Shown one piece after another: positions 44,777 through 53,670 of a DNA stretch of 54,017 nt. Positions within the stretch are counted from its first letter, which is position 1; each line of letters starts with the position of its first letter. Location: contig CANPYS010000009.1 of assembly GCA_947588655.1 (NCBI GenBank), positions 1-54,017 of the forward strand, read 5' to 3'. The stretch is from an uncultured Alphaproteobacteria bacterium (GTDB lineage Bacteria; Pseudomonadota; Alphaproteobacteria; RF32; CAG-239). The translations under genes and the position numbers were made by a program. The notes under the pieces were generated by a model. That model did not search any database and was not told where the DNA came from. It was given only the letters and a program-made list of their open reading frames with translations.

Positions 44777-46075
44777 ATGCCGGAAATTAAATGTCCTAAA
44801 TGCGGAGAAGTATTTACAGTTGATGAAAGCGGATATGCCGCCATTGTCAGCCAAATCAAAGATGCAGAGTTCCATAAGGAATTATGCGAACGTGTTGCTC
44901 AGTTGGAAAAATCAAAAAATGATGAACTGTCTCTTATTCGAACACAGGCGGTGGCTGATAAAGATAAATCTGTCTTTGAACTGAATAAAGAGATAGAGAG
45001 CCTAAAATCTAAACTGGAAACACAAGGAAAAGATTTTGAATTGGATAAAGAACGGTCTCTGAATGCCCTTAAACAGGAAAATGAGCAATTAAAGGCAAAA
45101 ATTGAAAACAATGCTCAGGAACGTACTTTAGCCGTTACAACGGCTCTGTCTGAGAAAAAAGATGAAATTGTAGAAAAAGAAAAACAAATTCTTTTGCTAG
45201 AAACCAAGTTGCAGAATGCTGAAAAAGATAAGTTGTTGCAAGAGCAAAGCCTAAAAGAAAAATACGCTTTCCAACTTAAAGAAAAAGATGATCAGATTGC
45301 TTATTTTAAGGATTTAAAAACTAAAATGTCTACCAAAATGGTGGGAGAAACCTTAGAGCAACATTGTGAAATAGAATTTAATAAGCTCCGCTCAACAGGC
45401 TTTCAAAATGCATACTTTGAAAAAGATAACGATGCTAAAACGGGCAGTAAAGGTGATTTTATATTCAGAGATAAAACAGATGATGGTATAGAATACATAT
45501 CCATTATGTTTGAAATGAAAAATGAAATGGAAACAACCTCTACAAAACATAAAAATGAAGATTTCTTCAAGGAATTAGATAAAGACAGAAATGAAAAAGG
45601 TTGTGAATATGCGGTGCTGGTTTCTCTTCTTGAGGCTGACAACGAATTTTATAATACCGGTATCGTTGATGTATCCTACAAATACCCTAAGATGTATGTG
45701 ATACGCCCACAATTCTTCATTCCGATAATTACATTATTAAGAAATGCCGCGGCTAATTCAGCTCAATATAAGAGACAACTGGTCGAATATCATAATCAAA
45801 ATATTGATGTAACAAACTTTGAAAATAAGCTTCTTGATTTTCAAGAGAAATTCGGAAACAACGTAAGACTGGCAAAAGAGCGCTTTGATTCCGCTATAGA
45901 AGAAATTGATAAGACTATTTCTCACTTACAAAAGGTTAAAGAGAATTTATTGGTGTCAGAGGATAAATTACGTTTAGCAAATGATAAGGCGCAAGATATA
46001 TCAATCAAAAAGTTGACACGTGGTAATCCTACAATGCAACAAAAATTTGAAGATGCTCAAAATAAAAATGATTAA
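44777..46075 (+). CDS. DUF2130 (RmuC-like nuclease-fold) protein
   Basis: The 432-aa product starts with one CxxC pair ([11 protein letters not shown]), has a coiled coil (residues 30-180) and the DUF2130 domain ([44 protein letters not shown]) with an acidic-plus-K pattern like PD-(D/E)XK nucleases. GAGGAG precedes the ATG. Its stop overlaps the phosphatase start by 8 nt. Confidence 0.85.
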   Translation: MPEIKCPKCGEVFTVDESGYAAIVSQIKDAEFHKELCERVAQLEKSKNDELSLIRTQAVADKDKSVFELNKEIESLKSKLETQGKDFELDKERSLNALKQENEQLKAKIENNAQERTLAVTTALSEKKDEIVEKEKQILLLETKLQNAEKDKLLQEQSLKEKYAFQLKEKDDQIAYFKDLKTKMSTKMVGETLEQHCEIEFNKLRSTGFQNAYFEKDNDAKTGSKGDFIFRDKTDDGIEYISIMFEMKNEMETTSTKHKNEDFFKELDKDRNEKGCEYAVLVSLLEADNEFYNTGIVDVSYKYPKMYVIRPQFFIPIITLLRNAAANSAQYKRQLVEYHNQNIDVTNFENKLLDFQEKFGNNVRLAKERFDSAIEEIDKTISHLQKVKENLLVSEDKLRLANDKAQDISIKKLTRGNPTMQQKFEDAQNKND

Positions 46076-46526
46076 AGTTTTGTTCGTTTGTCTGGGGAAT
46101 ATTTGTCGGTCGCCGATGGCGGAGTTTGTGTTTAAGCAAATGGTTGAGGAACGTGGCTTGTCCGAGCAGTTTGAAATTGATTCTGCCGCAACCGAAAGTT
46201 ACAACGAGATGTGTCACGCCGGCATTCATTATGGCACGTGCGAGATGCTGAAATCCATGCATGTGCCGTTTGAAGAACATTACTCTCGTCGTATTCGTCC
46301 GCGCGATTATGCTTATTATGACTATATTTTGGCGATGGACGACAGCAACATTGAGGACATTCAATCGCTCGTTGGTCCGGATACGGAAAACAAAATCCAT
46401 CGCTTGCTTGATTTTACCAATAATCCGCGTAATATCCGCGACCCATGGTACACTGGAAACTTTGATGAGAGCTACTGGGATATTTACGAGGGCTGTCAGG
46501 CGTTTTTAGAACATCTTAAGTTATAA
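46068..46526 (+). CDS. Low-molecular-weight protein-tyrosine phosphatase
   Basis: The 152-aa product begins [20 protein letters not shown] with the CX5RS loop and has the general-acid segment [14 protein letters not shown]. It removes phosphate from protein tyrosine. ATG at 46068 is the natural start. The gene has higher GC and another codon style than the defence genes, so it is probably chromosomal, and the element border may be right here. Confidence 0.9.
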   Translation: MIKVLFVCLGNICRSPMAEFVFKQMVEERGLSEQFEIDSAATESYNEMCHAGIHYGTCEMLKSMHVPFEEHYSRRIRPRDYAYYDYILAMDDSNIEDIQSLVGPDTENKIHRLLDFTNNPRNIRDPWYTGNFDESYWDIYEGCQAFLEHLKL

Positions 46527-46554
46527 TCTTGCGATTTTATAAATTAAACCCTAA

Positions 46555-47001
46555 ATATACGATATAATAGCTACAAAAAGTATTATTGAACCCAAAGGTA
46601 AGAACAGATTAACATTAGAAAAGGTAATTAAAGAACTCCAACAAAGTAATGATTATAATAAATTTGCCAACGAAATGTACCTAAAATATCAAGAACTATT
46701 TGATTCAGCGGAAGCTAAAAGGGTAAAAGAATTTAGAGATTCGCTATGTCATAATATAACAGAAGATGCCCAAAAGATGATTTATTGCAAAGATATAATG
46801 ATCATTATTGATGATGTAATGAAAATATTAAATAATATATATCAAAAAGTGTTTAATACTAGAAATGAAGATTTTTATAAAATACAGCAGATATCGATGA
46901 CACTTGCAGATGACTATTGGTCTGCAATTTGCGAGCAAGCAGACAAAATGCCAGACCGTAATAAAGAACTTTTGGAGTTACAAAGAATAATATCTTGTTA
47001 G
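46555..47001 (+). pseudogene. 5'-truncated gene with a HEPN-like motif
   Basis: An ATG-initiated frame of 108 aa begins at 46675, but sensible sequence continues in frame upstream to 46555 (LTLEKVIKELQQSNDYNKFA before MYLKYQELF) without any ATG, GTG or TTG. This suggests a lost 5' end. EFRDSLCHN contains R-x4-H, the motif of HEPN ribonucleases common in abortive infection and toxin systems. Function of the fragment is doubtful. Confidence 0.45.
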
Positions 47002-47003
47002 AA

Positions 47004-47219
47004 TTATATTTTTTGTTCCTCTTTGTAACGGGCGGCCATTTGTTCAAGTTTGAATTGCAGGCGGTTGAGGCGGTCGCGTGATCTTGTCGGTAGCGGATTA
47101 CCGTAGGCCTTTTTTAGCAAGGTTTCAATTTGAGTTAGGGTACGGCCGGCGTGGTAATAAACCATCACAAAGTTTGTCCGGTTGCTTGGCTTAATATCCT
47201 CGTATTTGCGCATTTTCAT
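47004..47219 (-). CDS. Small protein of unknown function (71 aa)
   Basis: Begins MKMRKYEDIKPSNRTNFVMV; basic, helical, with LTQIETLLKKAYGNPLPTRS. Its start overlaps the end of the next upstream gene by 4 nt, so the two form an operon. No family is recognised; size and pairing suggest an accessory module. Confidence 0.55.
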   Translation of the reverse strand: MKMRKYEDIKPSNRTNFVMVYYHAGRTLTQIETLLKKAYGNPLPTRSRDRLNRLQFKLEQMAARYKEEQKI

Positions 47220-47521
47220 AATTCAATCCCCATGTATCGGCAGTAGGATGAACCGGACGGGTCAACATAAAGTGTCGGTTTGCCGGTGCATTGTAAGGCA
47301 ACCACTTGGCGGTGGTTTTCATCATCATAACCGCCTTTGCCGGATAAAAAGATGTAATCGTCAAGTGGCGCTCGGCACACTGCACCATACCAGACCGGAG
47401 GCAGGTTCACCGTTTCTGCAACTGTTACTTCTTCGGCTTGATTGTTATAGCGCCGGCATAATTCCATCACTTCGTCAATATCTGAAGGTTTTCGGACCAT
47501 GTAAATCTTAACTGTTTTCAT
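47216..47521 (-). CDS. Small protein of unknown function (101 aa)
   Basis: Begins MKTVKIYMVRKPSDIDEVME and has DDYIFLSGKGGYDDENHRQV and VDPSGSSYCRYMGIEL. AAAGGAAA lies before the ATG. It is the first gene of a two-gene minus-strand operon with 47004-47219. Confidence 0.55.
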   Translation of the reverse strand: MKTVKIYMVRKPSDIDEVMELCRRYNNQAEEVTVAETVNLPPVWYGAVCRAPLDDYIFLSGKGGYDDENHRQVVALQCTGKPTLYVDPSGSSYCRYMGIEL

Positions 47522-47600
47522 TGTATTTCCTTTCGTTTAATACAATGAATGCTTGGATTTCAGCAGAAGTCCAGTGAAATATGATATAATGTTGAATTTA

Positions 47601-48950
47601 TCATAATCCACTTAAATCCACATTTACGATCATTGATTCATCATGATTATTTTGTTTCAGAAACATCACTAAATACCAAGGAAGATAGGTTATTCTCTCG
47701 GTTTTTTGGATATTGTCCATACAAAATACAATACCTTTTTTTAGGTTCCATTCCTTAACTTTTAAGGCATTATTAAGTGCGGCATGTGTTTTATAATCTT
47801 TACCTGATTTAATTTCAATCGGCATGACTTCATCATTTTGCTGAACCACAAAGTCCAGCTCTCCTATATTCTTTTTATTAAGATACCGCAATGCGAAGCC
47901 ATTGGCTTTTAAAAGTTCGGCAAAGGCATTTTCTAATATTCCACCCATATTTATAGATAAATTACCCTGCAGTATCTCAAATTGTATATTTTCCAGGCTC
48001 ATTGCGCATAGTAAGCCGACATCACTCATATAAAGCTTGAACAAACGGCTTTGTTCGTTAATTTTAAGCGGGATCTTTGGCTCTGTCAGATTATAGCAGG
48101 GCAGAGCAACTCCGGCATCTGAAAGCCAAACAAAAGAATCCTCATAATCACGAAGTCTGGCGTTCTTTTGAACTGATGAGAGCATAAATCGGCGATTTTT
48201 ATCATCCAGCTGTGATGGTATATTATCAAATATATTGTTAATCATATTTTTACTGGTGGTAGAATATTTGCTTATATCCTGTCGATATTGGGCAATAATA
48301 TCTCGTTGAACATTTACGACTTGTCCTATATCATGTGTGTTTATAAATCTTTTGACCACATCAGGCATACCGCCGACAACAATGTAATACTTGAATAGAT
48401 TAGACATGGTTTGATGAATGGAATCAGTTATCGGTGTCTGTTTTTCATAACATTCATGCAAATAATCAAGCGTTGATGGTTGAACTCCATTGGCAATACA
48501 AAATTCTTCAAAATCCATCGGATACATCTGGTATATTTCTTCATACCCCACAGGATAAGATGGAACTTGCTTATATTGAACGCCTAATAAAGAGCCTGAT
48601 TCTATGTAATCAAATCGACCATCATCAACCAAAAACTTAATGGCTGTTCTTGCATTAGGACATTCCTGTATTTCATCAAGGAATATCAAGGTTTTTCCTT
48701 TTTCTAATGACTTTCCGATGAATGCTGTTAAATTCATGATTAAAGTATCTGCGTTCAGATCACCGGAGAAGATATCTTTGGCAGAAGGTGTTGTGATGAA
48801 GTTAATTTCTACATAGTGTTTATAATTAGCTTTACCGAACTCACGTACGATATAAGTTTTACCGGCCTGCCGTTGACCGGTTATCAATAAGGCCTTTTTT
48901 TTCGGATTAGCCTTCCAAGCTTGCAATATTTTCTCTGCTTTACGATACAT
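47601..48950 (-). CDS. AAA ATPase with DUF4143 domain
   Basis: The 449-aa product has Walker A (LLITGQRQAGKTYIVREFG, about residue 25), Walker B (TLIFLDEIQECPNAR) and a C-terminal DUF4143 region (VQKNARLRDYEDSFVWLSDA, LDFVVQQNDEVMPIEIKSGK, a nuclease-like fold). Such ATPases are abundant in accessory DNA and their role is unclear. ATG at 48950 is used instead of 48977 because AAGGA lies 7 nt upstream. Confidence 0.85.
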   Translation of the reverse strand: MYRKAEKILQAWKANPKKKALLITGQRQAGKTYIVREFGKANYKHYVEINFITTPSAKDIFSGDLNADTLIMNLTAFIGKSLEKGKTLIFLDEIQECPNARTAIKFLVDDGRFDYIESGSLLGVQYKQVPSYPVGYEEIYQMYPMDFEEFCIANGVQPSTLDYLHECYEKQTPITDSIHQTMSNLFKYYIVVGGMPDVVKRFINTHDIGQVVNVQRDIIAQYRQDISKYSTTSKNMINNIFDNIPSQLDDKNRRFMLSSVQKNARLRDYEDSFVWLSDAGVALPCYNLTEPKIPLKINEQSRLFKLYMSDVGLLCAMSLENIQFEILQGNLSINMGGILENAFAELLKANGFALRYLNKKNIGELDFVVQQNDEVMPIEIKSGKDYKTHAALNNALKVKEWNLKKGIVFCMDNIQKTERITYLPWYLVMFLKQNNHDESMIVNVDLSGL

Positions 48951-48970
48951 TCGCTGTTCCTTAAATATAT

Positions 48971-49083
48971 TATACACATTTTATAAGCTATATTTAACAT
49001 AAAAATACACAAAATTCAAGAATTATTTTGATAAATTATACACAAAATTCTAAATAAATTCGATTTTAATATACACATTTTTC
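48971..49083 (-). repeat. Four iteron-like direct repeats upstream of the AAA ATPase
   Basis: TATACACATTTT at 48971, AATACACAAAAT at 49004, TATACACAAAAT at 49037 and TATACACATTTT at 49070; spacings of about 33, 33 and 33 bp. They end at the ATPase start and probably form its operator. Confidence 0.6.
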
Positions 49084-49291
49084 TTAAATTAGTCTGGTCG
49101 TCAGTTCTTATTTTTGTAATGAAACCCAGGTTGCGATACGAGAAAAGTGGTGGCCGAACAATAAAAATGGCCTGGCAGACTTAGATACCAATGGTTAGAA
49201 TAATTTACAAACCGGCGCGAAAGTTATCCGATTTCGCCTTTTAATATCCTATCCACCACCAATCTTAAAGCCAAGTTATATAATAACAAGA
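49084..49291. other. Intergenic region without recognised genes
   Basis: It holds GTCTGGTCG at 49092, which also occurs at 26461, and short dyads such as GGCC/GGCC near 49153-49170. It may contain a decayed right end of the element. Confidence 0.3.
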
Positions 49292-50008
49292 TTAAGCAAG
49301 CAAGCCATTTTCTTTAAAGCTGTAATGAGCACCCTGCACAATAATTAAGTGGTCATAAACCTTAACGCCAATGCCTTTAAGCACATTTTCAATGTCTTTG
49401 GTGCGCGCGATGTCTTCTTGAGAAGGCTTAAGTTTGCCACCAGGATGATTATGCACCAACACAACGCCCTTCGCTTTATAATCTAATATTGCTTTCAACA
49501 CCTCTCGCGCATGTATCGCCACACCGTCTAAAGTGCCACGTTGCAAAACCATTTCATGAACAACACGCAAACCGCCGTCAAGCAAAATCAGGCAAAATTC
49601 TTCAATATCCAAGCGTCCCATTTTCATCTGACAATAATCAATCAGGTAGTCATACGTATTTATAATAGGTTCGTCACGCGCCGCCAATTTTTGCCACGAC
49701 ATTTTAACCGCCGAGACCGAAACAATTTTCAAAACAGCAATTGTTGATTGCGTTAGGCCAAACGCCGCTAACTGATTTTGCGATGCGCCCAAAACACCAG
49801 CATAATCATGAAATTTTGCCAACAAACTTTTAGCCAATGGCTTAACATCTTTACGCGGTATAGCAATGGTTAAAAGCAATTCCAAAAGTTCATAATCGGG
49901 CATACTTTTGCCCTCGTCTTTCAAAAAGCGCTCACGCAAGCGTTGCCGATGCCCAATATAATGCGGCTGAACCTTTTTTGATTTTTCTTTTTCTGTCGTT
50001 TCCACCAT
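49292..50008 (-). CDS. RadC-family JAB/MPN+ domain protein
   Basis: The 238-aa product has the RadC N-terminal helix-hairpin-helix part (RLRERFLKDEGKSMPDYELL) and the C-terminal JAMM metalloprotease-like motif LVHNHPGGKLKPSQEDIART. Despite the name it is not established as a DNA repair protein. ATG at 50008 is chosen because GAGGA lies 7 nt upstream; the frame continues to 50062. Confidence 0.9.
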   Translation of the reverse strand: MVETTEKEKSKKVQPHYIGHRQRLRERFLKDEGKSMPDYELLELLLTIAIPRKDVKPLAKSLLAKFHDYAGVLGASQNQLAAFGLTQSTIAVLKIVSVSAVKMSWQKLAARDEPIINTYDYLIDYCQMKMGRLDIEEFCLILLDGGLRVVHEMVLQRGTLDGVAIHAREVLKAILDYKAKGVVLVHNHPGGKLKPSQEDIARTKDIENVLKGIGVKVYDHLIIVQGAHYSFKENGLLA

Positions 50009-50153
50009 TTTTATCCTCAATGACATAAGATAATATATAAAATAATCGCAAAGAGCAAGCATTTTTACAAGCCAATTTCATATATTTTAATCATAAAGAC
50101 ACAAAAAAAGGCTTGACGCGAGCTTATTTTTAATCTAACTTCGGTTTGTTTTC

Positions 50154-50230
50154 GGGTCTGTAGCTCAGTTGGTTAGAGCGGGCCGCTCATAACGGTCTGG
50201 TCGGGGGTTCAAGTCCCTCCGGACCCACCA
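50154..50230 (+). tRNA. tRNA with CAU anticodon (Met or Ile2)
   Basis: Acceptor GGGTCTG/CGGACCC, D-stem GCTC/GAGC, anticodon stem GGCCG/CGGTC with loop CTCATAA, T-stem GGGGG/CCCTC; CCA is encoded. The first pair is G-C and the anticodon stem lacks three G-C pairs, so it is not the initiator. Elongator Met or lysidine-modified Ile(CAU) cannot be separated by eye. Confidence 0.9.
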
Positions 50231-50235
50231 AAAAG

Positions 50236-50256
50236 CCTCCCCTCGCGGGAGGTTTC
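50236..50256 (+). terminator. Terminator after the CAU tRNA
   Basis: CCTCCC pairs with GGGAGG over a 5-nt loop, followed by TTTCTTG. Confidence 0.65.
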
Positions 50257-50318
50257 TTGATGAAAGGTTTTAAGAGAATAAAGATATAAATACCATTTCT
50301 AAACACTTTAAAATTATC

Positions 50319-51072
50319 TTATTTTACAACTATTTTCCAATAACCACCCTTGTCCGGGCCGATGCGATGAATTATGCCGTTCTTTTTCAATTTATTAAGA
50401 TTCCATTTAATACCATCGGGAGTTAATCCCGTTTTTTCAGCAAGTTCTTTTCTTGTGGCTTTAGGATTAGTTTCTAAAATCTGTAAAATTTTCTGGGCAG
50501 TTTTCTGGGTAGTTACATTATTATTAATCTGCATTTCACGATTATCCAACAAATTATTTTCACCCAACAAGAGATTTCCAAAAAATTTATCTAAAAACAC
50601 CATTGTATAAGAAATGTCTTTTTTGAGATTTTGATAATTGGCACGAACAAGCGCATTACGGAAATACTTAGCATGTCTCTCAAACATATCGTTATTAGTT
50701 TCAAAGCCCAAAGTATAAAGATATTTAATAACAAAAACAGCCGTTGTTCTGGTATTGCCTTCAGCAAATGGATGTATTTGCCAAATACCTGATATAAATT
50801 TTGCTAAATGCTCAACCTTTTGCTTATTTGAAAGTCCTTGATAATTAAAATTCTTTTCTTGAGCAAAATCATAATCCAAAGTTTCTTGAATACTATCCGA
50901 ACGACCGTAAATAACAGTATCCCCATTTAAAATAGGTTCTTTTTTTGTAATATCATAAGTGCGTATTTTTCCAGTTATTTCTTCATTTAAGAGTCCTGAA
51001 AATAAAAACTTATGAATAGAAAAAAGTTCTACAGGACTAAAAGAAAAAGTATGCGTACTTAAAAGTAAAGAT
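50319..51072 (-). pseudogene. Fic-family protein, 5'-truncated
   Basis: The reading frame from about 51072 gives FSPVELFSIHKFLFSGLLNE, GDTVIYGRSDSIQETLDYDF, the Fic motif WQIHPFAEGNTRTTAVF, and a C-terminal winged helix (KATRKELAEKTGLTPDGIKW). GNTR with TTA after it is usual for this Fic subfamily. An in-frame stop and no usable ATG precede the SIHKF part, so roughly the first 50-60 residues are missing. The 186-aa frame from a TTG at 50879 keeps the motif but lacks the front of the domain. Confidence 0.65.
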
Positions 51073-51191
51073 TAGAATCAGAATCAAAATAAATCTAATG
51101 CCAAAAAGAGACTTTTGCGCTTAGGCTTTTTATATTTTTTTATTGTCATTTAGTTCATCTTACATTAAAATTTCCTACGGAGGTTGATAAC

Positions 51192-52259
51192 GTGAACGCT
51201 GATATTGAAACAAATGTTTTTAAGCGCACGCAAATGCGCGCTGACAAGCTTTTGGCTTATGGTTTTGAAAAAAATAAGACGGGGTATACACTTGAAAAAA
51301 AGTTTTTAGATAATGCTTTTTGGACGCGTATCAGCATTAATTTTGAAGGTGTTGTTCAGGGCGAAGTCATTGAAACCGCCACAAACGAAGCTTTTGAGCC
51401 TTTACGCGTGGAAAGTATGAACAAGGGCTACGCGGGCAAAGTTCGCGCAGCTTACGTGGCGCTGTTAGAGGAAATTCGCCGCGATTGTTTTATGCAAACG
51501 CCTTTTGCCACACCGCAGGCGAACCGCTTGGCGGCGCGGATTCATGAAAAATATGCCGATGCCCCGCATTTCCCTTGGGAAAAATATGAGGGCTTTGGCG
51601 TTTTCAAAAATCCCGATAACGGCAAGTGGTATGGTTTGATAATGAATATTGACCGCGCAAAATTAGACCCTCAAAAAAGTGGCAAAACCGATGTGATGAA
51701 CCTCAAATTACCACCTGAACAAATTGAAATTCTGACCAAACAAAAAGGCTTTTACAAAGCTTATCATATGAACAAAAAATATTGGATAACGGCGCTTTTG
51801 GACGATACTTTAGATGATAAAACACTTGAAGATTTAATTGAAACAGGCCACCAATTCACCTTAAATAGCAAACGCGCGGGTAAGACGAATCAACATGTAT
51901 GGCTTGTGCCGGCAAATCCGAGTTTTTTTGACATTATCGGCGCTTTTCAAAAGAAAAAATGCATCACATGGAAACAATCCGGCAACATCAAAGCCGGCGA
52001 CACGGCGTACATGTATGTTGGCGCGCCCTACTCTGCCATAATGTTTAAGTGCGAAGTGCTTAAAACGGACATTCCCTACCATTATCAAGATAAAAATTTA
52101 ACCATAACCAAAGTCATGGAAATTAAACTGATTCAAAAATTTAAGCCCAATCAATTTCCGCTGGCATTTTTAAAAACCTTTGGCGTCACAAGCATACGTT
52201 GCCAACGCACCATGCCTGAAAATTTGCTCAAAGCCCTTAATGAGAGTAAAACCGTTTAG
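51192..52259 (+). CDS. MmcQ/YjbR protein fused to an EVE-like domain
   Basis: The 355-aa product has an N-terminal arm, a YjbR domain (about residues 110-215: HFPWEKYEGFGVFKNPDNGK, AYHMNKKYWITALLDDTLDD) and a C-terminal EVE/PUA-like domain (HVWLVPANPSFFDIIGAFQK, IKAGDTAYMYVGAPYSAIMF). YjbR proteins bind DNA; EVE domains bind modified bases in DNA or RNA. The fusion may read base modification, but that is inference. GGAGG precedes the ATG. Confidence 0.7.
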   Translation: MNADIETNVFKRTQMRADKLLAYGFEKNKTGYTLEKKFLDNAFWTRISINFEGVVQGEVIETATNEAFEPLRVESMNKGYAGKVRAAYVALLEEIRRDCFMQTPFATPQANRLAARIHEKYADAPHFPWEKYEGFGVFKNPDNGKWYGLIMNIDRAKLDPQKSGKTDVMNLKLPPEQIEILTKQKGFYKAYHMNKKYWITALLDDTLDDKTLEDLIETGHQFTLNSKRAGKTNQHVWLVPANPSFFDIIGAFQKKKCITWKQSGNIKAGDTAYMYVGAPYSAIMFKCEVLKTDIPYHYQDKNLTITKVMEIKLIQKFKPNQFPLAFLKTFGVTSIRCQRTMPENLLKALNESKTV

Positions 52260-52291
52260 ATAGAATTCTCTTTTTGCACCCAAGTCAAAGC

Positions 52292-53323
52292 TTAAAATTG
52301 CAGACTGGCACGGATAGGATACCATCCATTAGATGTATTCGCATGTCCTCGTCTTCCATTTTTGAATTCAAGGTGAAATATATTAGAAGCAGATTCTGAT
52401 TTTGTTGAAGACCAGTAATACAGATCCGTATAGATTGTTTGTGCAACATTTGCAGAAGCGAGAATCTCTAAGGTTTTGTTTATCTTTTGAATGACATTGC
52501 CTTTCGCGCCGCTTGTCTCCAGAACTTTTGTTATTTCAGCATTATCTGTGCCGTACATATCCATCAGTTCCCCTATGGCTGGCAAATACCATTTGCCTTG
52601 ACCAAACGACGGCGCCACACCGGACGGATAAAATTCATGTGCCATTAAGGCCCCTCTTGCAACGCAGCGAAAGCGATAGTCCACTGTACCCGATTCATAA
52701 ACGCAATCAGGAGTAACTATTTTAATCAAAATGTTCGTGCTTTCCTCGCCGTCATAAAATTTAGGCGATCTTTCTTGAAGAAGCTTTGTCTGCCCAGCCA
52801 TAGCCTCTAACTCCGGTATGGCATAGCCAGTCAATCCAAAGCCTACTTTGTTCTGATCAGCATTAAATACAGAGTCCCCGTATCTTTTTACATTTTCTAA
52901 GCTTACAATTTTGCCGTGGTAACCACCGTCAGAAACATAATAAACCACGCCGACAGGGATTTTGCTTTGGTTGTTCGGATTATAATCTTCCACCAAACCG
53001 CAAGAGCCGTCAGAATAATAAACATCGCCAATTTCACAAGTTGCTTTAATGCAAGCGGTATAATCTTTATTGTTCGGACAAGTGGCAATATTTTTGCACC
53101 AAGAAGATTTCTCGTTACTTGTAAAGCCTAACTTCTCACAGTCAAATTCCGCACATTTTTTATAGGAAAAATCAAACGGACAAAGAATATAACCATCCTC
53201 AGCACAATTAGGATCATCATCTTTGGAATAATTTAATTCTTCACACGTCGGTTGCTTTTCACAATTAAGCGCCACCGCCTGACTTGAAAACAAAACCATC
53301 ATTAAAAATAAAACATACTTCAT
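52292..53323 (-). CDS. Secreted Cys-rich DUF1566/Lcl-like protein, paralogue
   Basis: The 343-aa product begins MKYVLFLMMVLFSSQAVALN with the same signal peptide and Cys-rich region as 96-1151. From about residue 125 it diverges; the C-terminus has GKWYLPAIGELMDMYG, YYWSSTKSESASN and ends YPIRASLQF. The conserved frame around a variable C-terminal segment suggests recombining or diversifying surface proteins. TAAGGAG lies before the ATG. Confidence 0.7.
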   Translation of the reverse strand: MKYVLFLMMVLFSSQAVALNCEKQPTCEELNYSKDDDPNCAEDGYILCPFDFSYKKCAEFDCEKLGFTSNEKSSWCKNIATCPNNKDYTACIKATCEIGDVYYSDGSCGLVEDYNPNNQSKIPVGVVYYVSDGGYHGKIVSLENVKRYGDSVFNADQNKVGFGLTGYAIPELEAMAGQTKLLQERSPKFYDGEESTNILIKIVTPDCVYESGTVDYRFRCVARGALMAHEFYPSGVAPSFGQGKWYLPAIGELMDMYGTDNAEITKVLETSGAKGNVIQKINKTLEILASANVAQTIYTDLYYWSSTKSESASNIFHLEFKNGRRGHANTSNGWYPIRASLQF

Positions 53324-53339
53324 TTTTTACTCCTTAATT

Positions 53340-53640
53340 ATGAATTCTGCCCAATCGTCATCTCAAAACCCTTAAAAAACGTCATTCTGAGGCAGTTTAC
53401 CGCCGAAGAATCCAGAAAAACACCCTTCCGAATCGTCACCCCGAATCGCCCCAAAAGTCATCCCGAGCCCCCTCAAAAATCGTCATTCTGAGCCCCTCAA
53501 AAATCGTCATTCTGAGGCGGTTTACCGCCGAAGAATCCAGGACAAACAACCTTTCCAAATTGTCATGCTGAACTTGTTTCAGCATCTCTTTGATAAGATC
53601 CCGAAACGAGTTTGGGATGACGTTTTAGAGAGACTTTCCC
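53340..53640. repeat. Dispersed repeat block
   Basis: No gene is seen. Three CGTCATTCTGAG-type segments, two GCGGTTTACCGCCGAAGAAT-like hairpins (GGCGGT/ACCGCC), the inverted ATGCTGAA palindrome (53565-53585) and CCCGAAACGAGTTTGGG. Confidence 0.6.
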
Positions 53641-53670
53641 TCTCTTGTTCTAGCCAAAGAAATGTGGAGA

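Larger units (their letters stand above)
26318..46075. mobile_element. Putative satellite-like integrative element with defence cargo
   Basis: The span begins after tRNA-Val and ends near the DUF2130 gene. In order it carries a recombinase module, replication-like genes, a repeat array, a sigma-like gene, a cos-like segment with a small terminase gene, and an eight-gene defence operon. No portal, capsid, tail or large terminase gene is present. The borders are not proven: no convincing direct repeats were found, and the right end could be as far as about 49.1 kb. Confidence 0.55.

Noticed and set aside
50154-50230. Attachment site for the element at the CAU tRNA
   Set aside because: Only ordinary T-arm bases are shared with tRNA-Val, and no integrase lies next to it.
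96-53323. Diversity-generating retroelement targets
   Set aside because: The C-termini vary, but no reverse transcriptase or template repeat is in the window.
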